Shown piece after piece: positions 58,227 to 64,000 of a DNA stretch of 64,000 nt. Both the position numbers and the translations under genes were made by a program. Each line of letters opens with the position of its first letter. The stretch's first letter is position 1. The notes below the pieces were generated by a model. The model made no database searches. It saw only the letters and a program-made list of their open reading frames with translations, and was not told the origin of the DNA. Source of the stretch: Sphingomonas pseudosanguinis. GTDB lineage: Bacteria; Pseudomonadota; Alphaproteobacteria; Sphingomonadales; Sphingomonadaceae. The stretch is taken from contig NZ_JACIDH010000005.1 in assembly GCF_014196255.1 (NCBI RefSeq), forward strand, positions 1-64,000, written 5' to 3'.

Positions 58227-58946
58227 ATGTCCGACACGCCGCATCTGCTGCTCGTCGATGACGAGCGTTCGATCCGCGAACCGCTCGCCGTCTATCTGAC
58301 CAAACAGGGCTTTCGCGTGACGCAGGCCGGCGATGCGGCATCGGCGCGCACCCGGCTGGCCGCCTATGCGATCGATCTCGTCATTCTCGACATCATGATG
58401 CCGGGCGAGGACGGGCTGTCGCTGTGCCGCCATATTGCGGCGACCAGCGAGGTGCCGGTCATCCTGCTGACCGCCCGCGCCGAGGAGACCGACCGCATCG
58501 TCGGGCTGGAGATGGGCGCAGACGATTATGTCGTGAAGCCCTTCTCCCCGCGCGAGCTGGCGACCCGTGCGAAGGTCGTGTTGCGACGGACCCAGGCGGG
58601 CGGTGCGCGCGTCCACGCCCCCGACAGCGGCTCCTACGCCTTTGCCGGCTGGGTGCTGAAGTCGGGCGAGCGCTCGCTGGTCGACCGCGAGGGCGTGTCG
58701 GTGATGCTGTCGACGGGCGAATACAACCTGCTGCTCGCCCTCGTCAGCCGCCCGCGCCAGGTGCTGACCCGCGACCAGCTGCTCGACCTGACACAGGGGC
58801 GCGAGGCCGCCGCCTTCGACCGGGCGATCGACAACCAGGTCAGCCGTCTGCGCCGCAAGATCGAGGCGGACCCCAAGTCGCCCGAGATCATCAAGACCGT
58901 ATGGGGCGGCGGCTATACGCTGGCCGCCGAGGTCACCCGCCTGTGA
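58227..58946 (+). CDS. OmpR-family response regulator
   Basis: 239 residues. Receiver domain with the acidic pair (LLVDDERS), phospho-acceptor Asp in VILDIMMPGEDG, Thr/Ser in LLTARAEE and Lys in VKPFSPREL. Then a winged-helix DNA-binding domain with DRAIDNQVSRLRRKIE and KTVWGGGYTLA. ATG 58227 gives the normal N terminus; 58209 is the alternative. It is followed 24 bases later by its likely partner kinase. Confidence 0.94.
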   Translation: MSDTPHLLLVDDERSIREPLAVYLTKQGFRVTQAGDAASARTRLAAYAIDLVILDIMMPGEDGLSLCRHIAATSEVPVILLTARAEETDRIVGLEMGADDYVVKPFSPRELATRAKVVLRRTQAGGARVHAPDSGSYAFAGWVLKSGERSLVDREGVSVMLSTGEYNLLLALVSRPRQVLTRDQLLDLTQGREAAAFDRAIDNQVSRLRRKIEADPKSPEIIKTVWGGGYTLAAEVTRL

Positions 58947-58970
58947 ACCCCCGTCTGTGAGCGTCTGCCC

Positions 58971-60305
58971 ATGACGCTGCGGCTCTGGCCGCGCCGGCTG
59001 GCGGCGCAACTGGCGCTGCTGCTCGCCGTGGCACTGTTCGTGGCGCAGGCGATCAGCTTCACGCTGTTGCTGCGCGAGCGACGCTCGCTGCTGCTCGAAC
59101 AGATTTCGGGACCGGCCATCGCGCGGTTGAACGACGCGATCGAGCGGTCGGGCAATGGTCGCATCCCGCCCTACGAACGCGGGCGCGTGCGCCGCGCCGC
59201 CGCCAATCCGATCGCCCCCGGCCTGCCGCGTGTGACCGGGGTCGAGACGCTGATCCGCGAAGGACTGGTGGAGTCGGGCCATCCGGTCGGGCGCATCGTC
59301 ACCGGTATCCGCCCGTTCAACCCGGCCGATTTCGACTGGCCGCGCCGCCGCTTCGGACGGCGTCATCCCGTCGACGAGCTGATGATCGCGGTCGAACAGC
59401 CGGGCGGGCGCGGCTGGCTCGTCACCCGTTCGATCTGGCCGCGCGACGGCATGTATCTGGTCTGGCGGCTGATCACCCAGACGCTGATCCTCTATGGCAT
59501 CATCCTGCTGCCCGTGCTGTGGATCGGCCGGCGCATCTCCCGTCCCTTGCGCGACCTGACCCGCGCGGCCGAGCATTTCGACCCGCGCGAGCCGGGCGAG
59601 CCGATCCCCGAACAGGGGCCGCTCGACGTATCGGCGCTGATCGCCGCGTTCAACGCGCTGCGGCTGCGGATCGGGGCGATGCTGGAGGAAAAGGACCGGA
59701 TGCTGGGTGCGATCGGCCATGACCTGCGCACGCCCCTCGCCGCGCTCCGGGTGCGGATCGAGTCGGTCGAGGACGAGCAGGACCGGTTGCGCATGGCCGA
59801 CACCATCGCCGAGATGAACAAGACGCTGGAGGACATCCTCTCGCTCGCGCGGGTCGGCCGGCCCAGCGAGGCGGAGACCGATGTCGACCTGAACGCGCTG
59901 GTCGATGCCGTGGTCGCCGACTTCCACGATCTGGGGCAGGAGGTGACATTCGAGGAGAGCGGGCGGCTCCGGCTGAAGCTGCGTCCTTCCCTGATGCGGC
60001 GTGCGGTGCGCAACCTGATCGAGAATGCGGTCAAATATGGCCATAGCGCAGATGTACGAATCGATGCCAAGCCGCATGAGATTGCAATCATCGTCGCCGA
60101 TCAGGGGCCGGGCATCGCGCCGGATCAGCTGGAGACGGTGTTCGATCCCTTCATCCGCCTGGAAAGCTCGCGCAACCGCGACACCGGCGGCATCGGCCTG
60201 GGGCTGGCGCTCGCCCGGTCGATCGTGCGCGAGGCGGGGGGCGACATCCGCCTGACCAACCGGCCCGAGGGCGGGCTGGCGGCGACCATCACCCTGCCCC
60301 GCTGA
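58971..60305 (+). CDS. EnvZ-type sensor histidine kinase
   Basis: 444 residues. First helix at about 10-32, a periplasmic loop of ~130 residues rich in Arg and Pro, second helix at about 168-188, HAMP, then HisKA with an intact GHDLRTPLAALR phospho-His site. The HATPase_c domain has NLIENAVKYG, DQGPGIAP and GIGLGLALAR. It should phosphorylate the response regulator upstream. Its signal is not known; the loop shows no recognised domain. Confidence 0.94.
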   Translation: MTLRLWPRRLAAQLALLLAVALFVAQAISFTLLLRERRSLLLEQISGPAIARLNDAIERSGNGRIPPYERGRVRRAAANPIAPGLPRVTGVETLIREGLVESGHPVGRIVTGIRPFNPADFDWPRRRFGRRHPVDELMIAVEQPGGRGWLVTRSIWPRDGMYLVWRLITQTLILYGIILLPVLWIGRRISRPLRDLTRAAEHFDPREPGEPIPEQGPLDVSALIAAFNALRLRIGAMLEEKDRMLGAIGHDLRTPLAALRVRIESVEDEQDRLRMADTIAEMNKTLEDILSLARVGRPSEAETDVDLNALVDAVVADFHDLGQEVTFEESGRLRLKLRPSLMRRAVRNLIENAVKYGHSADVRIDAKPHEIAIIVADQGPGIAPDQLETVFDPFIRLESSRNRDTGGIGLGLALARSIVREAGGDIRLTNRPEGGLAATITLPR

Positions 60306-60311
60306 GCCGCC

Positions 60312-61793
60312 TCACGCATCGCGCGCGACCCGCAGCATCGCGAGCGCGGCGAGGCCCATCACCCCGGCGGCGATGGCCATCGTCCAGACCACGTCCTGCG
60401 GGAAGAAGCGACTGACCACCGCGCCCATCACCGACGACACGATCAGCTGCGGCAACACGATAAAGATGTTGAACAAACCCATATAAATGCCGAGCTTTTC
60501 CGCCGGCAGCGCCGCCGACAGGATCGCATAGGGCATGGTCAGGATCGAGGCCCAGGCGATGCCGACCAGCGCCATCGACGCCAGCAGCACCCAAGCATCC
60601 GTAATTACCAGGAACGATGCGAACCCCGCCGCGCCGCATAACAGTCCGAGGATATGCGTATTGCGACGCCCGATCGCGCGCGCCAGCGGCGGCAGCGCGA
60701 AGGCCCAGAGCGTTGCCACCCCGCTATAGACCGCGAACAACACGCCGACCCAGTTCGCACCCTCGTTGAAGGCCGCACTCGTCGCATCGCGGGTATGGAA
60801 GACCCGTTCGGCGACGATCGGGGTGGTATAAATCCACATGATGAACAGCGCCGACCAAGTGAAGAACTGGACCAGCGCCAGCCGCTTCATCGTCGCCGGC
60901 ATCGCCGCCAGATCGGCCAGGATCTGGCTCAGCGCGTTCTGCGCCTTCCCGCCCCGTACCAGCGCCGCGCTGACGATCTGCGCGAGGCCGAAGGCAATGA
61001 GGCCACCGCCCAGCAGATAGACCGGCTTGTCGAGCCCCAGCCAGCCCACCGCCGCGACGATCAGTGCGCCGGCGGCGATCCACATCGGCGCGGCCCCGAT
61101 CCGCGTGGAGGGCACGGCATCGCTATGCACCGCCTGCCCCGCATCCTGCTCGGCAAAGGCGGCGATCTGTTCGGGCGAATATTCGCGCGTGGTCAGGACG
61201 GTCCAGAGCACCGCTACGAACAGTGCGGCCGCGCCGATATAGAAACCATAGCGTACCGATGCCGGCACGTCCCCCGCCGGCGCGACATTGGCGACGTGGA
61301 AGACATCGGTCAGCAATTGCGGCGCCAGCGACCCCAGCACCGCGCCCGCGCCGATAAAGGCCGTCTGGAACGCATAGCCCGCCGTGCGCTGGCGGCTGGG
61401 CAGCATATCGCCGACGAACGCGCGGAACGGCTCCATCGAGATGTTGAGCGAGGCGTCAAGCAGCCACAACAGCATCGCCGCCGCCAGCAATCCGCCCGCA
61501 TTGGGCATGCCGATCAGCGCCAGCGTGGCCAGCACCGCGCCCGCCAGGAAATAGGGACGCCGCCGCCCGAACCGGCTCCAGGTGCGGTCGCTATAATGGC
61601 CGATGATCGGCTGGACGAGCAGCCCGGTCAGCGGTGCGGCGATCCACAGAAAGGCGAGGTCCTTTTCCGCCGTTCCCATCGACTGGAAAATCCGGCTGAC
61701 ATTCGCATTCTGCAACGCAAAGCCGATCTGGATACCGAAAAAGCCGAACGAGGTATTCCACAATCCCCAAAAGCCCTGACGCGGCTTCTCCAT
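60312..61793 (-). CDS. MFS sugar transporter (SLC45/GPH-like)
   Basis: 493 residues with 12 helices. The N terminus (FWGLWNTSFGFFGIQIGFAL), GHYSDRTWSRFGRRRPYFL and the MEPFRAFVGDMLP segment are typical of sucrose/maltose-type carriers found in sphingomonad and Caulobacter sugar loci. ATG 61793 has GGAGGGG upstream. It sits next to a LacI regulator and a TonB-dependent receptor. The expected role is uptake of a di- or oligosaccharide across the inner membrane after outer-membrane import. Confidence 0.9.
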   Translation of the reverse strand: MEKPRQGFWGLWNTSFGFFGIQIGFALQNANVSRIFQSMGTAEKDLAFLWIAAPLTGLLVQPIIGHYSDRTWSRFGRRRPYFLAGAVLATLALIGMPNAGGLLAAAMLLWLLDASLNISMEPFRAFVGDMLPSRQRTAGYAFQTAFIGAGAVLGSLAPQLLTDVFHVANVAPAGDVPASVRYGFYIGAAALFVAVLWTVLTTREYSPEQIAAFAEQDAGQAVHSDAVPSTRIGAAPMWIAAGALIVAAVGWLGLDKPVYLLGGGLIAFGLAQIVSAALVRGGKAQNALSQILADLAAMPATMKRLALVQFFTWSALFIMWIYTTPIVAERVFHTRDATSAAFNEGANWVGVLFAVYSGVATLWAFALPPLARAIGRRNTHILGLLCGAAGFASFLVITDAWVLLASMALVGIAWASILTMPYAILSAALPAEKLGIYMGLFNIFIVLPQLIVSSVMGAVVSRFFPQDVVWTMAIAAGVMGLAALAMLRVARDA

Positions 61794-61824
61794 ATCCCCT
61801 CCCAATGCACTCTTATCGTTATGA

Positions 61825-62913
61825 TTATGGCCGCACACTCGATCCGCGCACGACCAAGGTCGCGGGCAGCAACGTGGCAGTGCGCGGCTTGCCCGAAATC
61901 TCCGCCAGCAGCGCCCGGACCAGCAGGCGACCCGCCGCCGCCGCATCCTGCACCACGGTCGACAACGGTGGATGCGCGAAGCTGGCGGCCGGAATATCGT
62001 CGAAGCCGACCACCGAGACATCCGCCGGCACGCGCCGCCCCGCCTCGGCCAGCACCCGCATCGCGGCGAGTGCGATCAGGTCGCTCGCCGCCATGATCCC
62101 GTCGAACGTGACGCCACGCGCCAGCAGCGCGCGCGCCGCCCGCTCGCCCGCCTCCTCGCTGGAAATGGCACCGACTTGGAGCATGGGGTCGCACGCCAGC
62201 CCCGCCTCGGCCAAGGCATCGCAATAGCCGCGATAACGGTCGTGGAATTCGGGATAATGGTCGGTCGCGTCGCCCAGAAAGGCGATCCGCGTCCGCCCTT
62301 GCGCGATCAGGTGCCGCGTCGCCGCCAGCGCACCGGCATGATTGTCGCAACCGATGGTCAGCCCCGGCTGCCCCGGCGCGACCGATCCCCAGCGCACGAA
62401 ATGCGTGCCGCGCGCGACCAGCTGGTCGAGTTGCTCGCGGTAATCGGCATAATCGCCATAGCCGAGCAGGATCAGCCCGTCGGCGCGGTGACTGTCCTCA
62501 TAATCGGCCTGCCAGTCATTCTCGACATTCTGGAAGGAGACGAGCAGGTCGTATCCGACCTCCGCACAGCTCTCCATGATCGAGCCCAACATACCGAGAA
62601 AAAAGGGATTGATCAGCGTCCGCCCGGGCGAAGGATCGCGGAACAGCAGCAGTGCCAGCGTCCGCGTCTGCCCGCTACGCAGGTTGGAGGCGGCGCGATC
62701 GACCGTATAGTTCAGCGTCTTGGCGATCGCCTGTATCCGCGCGCGCGTCGCCGCGCTGACCGAGGGACTGCCCCGTAGCGCACGGCTGACCGTCGGCTGC
62801 GAGACGCCGGCCAGTTGCGCGATATCGAACGATGTGGGCTTTCTCTGGCCAACCACGGCTCGGGCATCCTCCTGTGCGAATGCCCTCCGGTATGACCGAT
62901 CCGGGTTGGGCAT
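61825..62913 (-). CDS. LacI-family transcriptional regulator
   Basis: 362 residues. The N-terminal helix-turn-helix with hinge (SFDIAQLAGVSQPTVSRALR) is followed by a periplasmic-binding-like effector domain (GLILLGYGDYADY; VVGFDDIPAASF). The true start is probably ATG 62913; the longer frame has no support. It is divergent from the TonB-dependent receptor gene and most likely represses it and the carrier until a sugar is present. A palindrome in the shared gap (62949-62969) could be its operator. Confidence 0.92.
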   Translation of the reverse strand: MPNPDRSYRRAFAQEDARAVVGQRKPTSFDIAQLAGVSQPTVSRALRGSPSVSAATRARIQAIAKTLNYTVDRAASNLRSGQTRTLALLLFRDPSPGRTLINPFFLGMLGSIMESCAEVGYDLLVSFQNVENDWQADYEDSHRADGLILLGYGDYADYREQLDQLVARGTHFVRWGSVAPGQPGLTIGCDNHAGALAATRHLIAQGRTRIAFLGDATDHYPEFHDRYRGYCDALAEAGLACDPMLQVGAISSEEAGERAARALLARGVTFDGIMAASDLIALAAMRVLAEAGRRVPADVSVVGFDDIPAASFAHPPLSTVVQDAAAAGRLLVRALLAEISGKPRTATLLPATLVVRGSSVRP

Positions 62914-62948
62914 GCACCCTGTCGTAATAATGCAACAGACCGAAACGG

Positions 62949-62969
62949 CCGCATTGAATACGTATGCGG
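62949..62969. promoter_or_regulatory. Candidate LacI-type operator
   Basis: CCGCAT-9-ATGCGG: a perfect 6-base inverted repeat with ATACGTAT inside the spacer and right arm, in the 149-base gap between the divergent LacI and TonB-receptor genes. LacI regulators bind even-centred palindromes of about this size, often with a central CG. The assignment is by position and symmetry only. Confidence 0.5.
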
Positions 62970-63062
62970 GTTGATTGGCATTTGCCGCGATCGATTTCAC
63001 AGAAAGCCCCAACAACCATACCCGTCCCTTGAAAGAAGGCGGGGTTTCCTGGAGGGGATTTC

Positions 63063-64000
63063 ATGACGGTTCGCCCTGTGGCGCCGGCCGATGCCGCGCG
63101 CTCGTTCCTGAAGCTCGGCGCCAGCACGCTGGCCCTGGTCATCGCCGCGCCGCTCGCCGCGCAGAATTATGCGATCGTGCCCGATCCCTCGGCCAAGACG
63201 GCCGACAGCGCCAACCCCAATGACGGCGCCGCCGCCCAGTCCCAGACGCCAGCGCAGGGCGAAGCCGACAGCACCGATATCGTCGTCACCGGCTTCCGCG
63301 CCGCGCTGGAAAACGCCGTCGCCGAGAAGAAGAACCGCGATCTGGTCGTCGAGTCCGTCTCGGCCGAGGATATCGGCAAGCTGCCCGACGCCTCGATCGC
63401 CGAGTCGATCGCGCGCCTGCCCGGCGTCACGTCGCAGCGCGTCAACGGCCGCTCCAACGCCATCTCGATCCGCGGCTTCGCGCCCGATTTCTCGACCACG
63501 TTGCTCAACGGCCGCGAGCAGACCTCGACCGGCGACAATCGCGCGGTCGAATATGACCAGTATCCGGCCGAAGTCGTCAACCAGGTGCTGATCTACAAGA
63601 CCGCCAATGCCGGCCTGATCGGCCAGGGTCTGTCGGGCACCGTCGACCTGAAGACCATCCGCCCGCTCGATTACGGCAAGCGCGTCTTCTCGGTCGGCGC
63701 GCGCGGCACCTATGCCGATATCGGCAAGCTGAATGCGGGGTCGAAGGACTTCGGCTATCGCGCGACCGCGACCTATGTCGACCAGTTCGCCGACGACACG
63801 ATCGGCGTCGCGCTGTCGGCCAGTTATCTCAACGAACCATACCAGATTCAGGAAGGCAATGCCTGGGGCTATGCCGACACCACGGTCGGCGGCCAGCCGG
63901 CGAAGGTCATCGGCGGCTCCAAATCCTATGTCACCTCGACCACGCTGAAGCGCCTGGGCCTTTCGGGCACGGTACAGTGGCAAATGAGCGACCATTTCAC
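63063..64000 (+). CDS. TonB-dependent receptor, 5' part (runs off the window)
   Basis: 312 codons are visible. Signal peptide up to about residue 33 (TLALVIAAPLAAQ), an Asp/Ala/Gln-rich linker, TonB box DIVVTG (72-77), then the plug domain with DIGKLPDASIAESIARLPGV, ISIRGFAPDFSTTLLNGREQ and LIGQGLSGTVDLKT, and the first barrel strands. It resembles the large receptors for maltodextrin- or sucrose-like sugars in Xanthomonas, Caulobacter and sphingomonads. GGAGGGG lies 5 bases before the ATG. The rest of the barrel lies beyond 64000. Confidence 0.93.
   Translation, partial: MTVRPVAPADAARSFLKLGASTLALVIAAPLAAQNYAIVPDPSAKTADSANPNDGAAAQSQTPAQGEADSTDIVVTGFRAALENAVAEKKNRDLVVESVSAEDIGKLPDASIAESIARLPGVTSQRVNGRSNAISIRGFAPDFSTTLLNGREQTSTGDNRAVEYDQYPAEVVNQVLIYKTANAGLIGQGLSGTVDLKTIRPLDYGKRVFSVGARGTYADIGKLNAGSKDFGYRATATYVDQFADDTIGVALSASYLNEPYQIQEGNAWGYADTTVGGQPAKVIGGSKSYVTSTTLKRLGLSGTVQWQMSDHF

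Overview
The window is typical of a high-GC sphingomonad (Alphaproteobacteria, Sphingomonadaceae). This is inferred from four things: codon and GC composition; the order nuoA-N, birA, coaX, rnj, DUF1467; alphaproteobacterial families such as DUF2336, DUF2842 and ZauP-like/ZapA; and the sugar locus of a TonB-dependent receptor, LacI regulator and MFS carrier at the right end. Almost all of the sequence is chromosomal housekeeping. I see no phage, insertion sequence, CRISPR array, integrase or plasmid functions.

Layout: 1-1033 holds the end of an unknown gene, short palindromic repeats and tpiA. 1168-10566 is a biosynthetic run: ppiD and trpE (coupled), then, after a repeat block and one opposed secreted-protein gene, trpG-trpD-trpC-moaC-moeA and lexA. 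lexA has three evenly spaced GTTC half-sites in front. 10868-15988 holds comEC (reverse), gltX and gltA (glutamyl-tRNA synthetase, citrate synthase) and a small membrane protein. 16036-22454 is the most unusual part: a reverse-strand cluster of a soluble histidine kinase-like protein without its phospho-histidine, a DUF2336-like protein, a degenerate nucleotidyltransferase-like membrane protein and an Hpt-like protein also without its histidine, divergent from a 774-residue membrane-anchored coiled-coil protein. 22660-41569 is one long reverse-strand run that reads, in transcription order, nuoA to nuoN (complex I), birA, coaX, rnj, DUF1467 and a WYL regulator, with many ATGA, GTGA and TAATG stop/start overlaps.

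41767-50375 carries suhB, efp, an M23 peptidase, thiE, a class I fructose-bisphosphate aldolase, a PemK/MazF-type toxin with its ribbon-helix-helix antitoxin, a TlpA-like thioredoxin, and pgk-MOSC-gap. 50567-52431 has a ZauP-like/zapA pair, a candidate 6S RNA, a 5-formyl-THF cyclo-ligase, a DUF2842 protein and two identical tRNA-Asp genes. 52489-60305 contains an AI-2E family transporter, a 58-residue small protein divergent from tesB, a double-PAS chemoreceptor-like protein with a shortened signalling domain, a tandem double-TetR regulator, an EF-hand secreted protein and an OmpR/EnvZ-type pair. 60312-64000 is a carbohydrate uptake locus (SLC45-type MFS carrier, LacI regulator, TonB-dependent receptor cut off by the window end).

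Three families of short palindromic intergenic repeats are scattered through the window. One of them forms two copies of a ~112 bp imperfect palindrome downstream of trpE. The best candidates for undescribed biology are the histidine-less phosphorelay-like locus at 16-22 kb, the truncated PAS-PAS-MCP protein, the double TetR regulator, and the toxin-antitoxin pair placed directly upstream of the aldolase gene.
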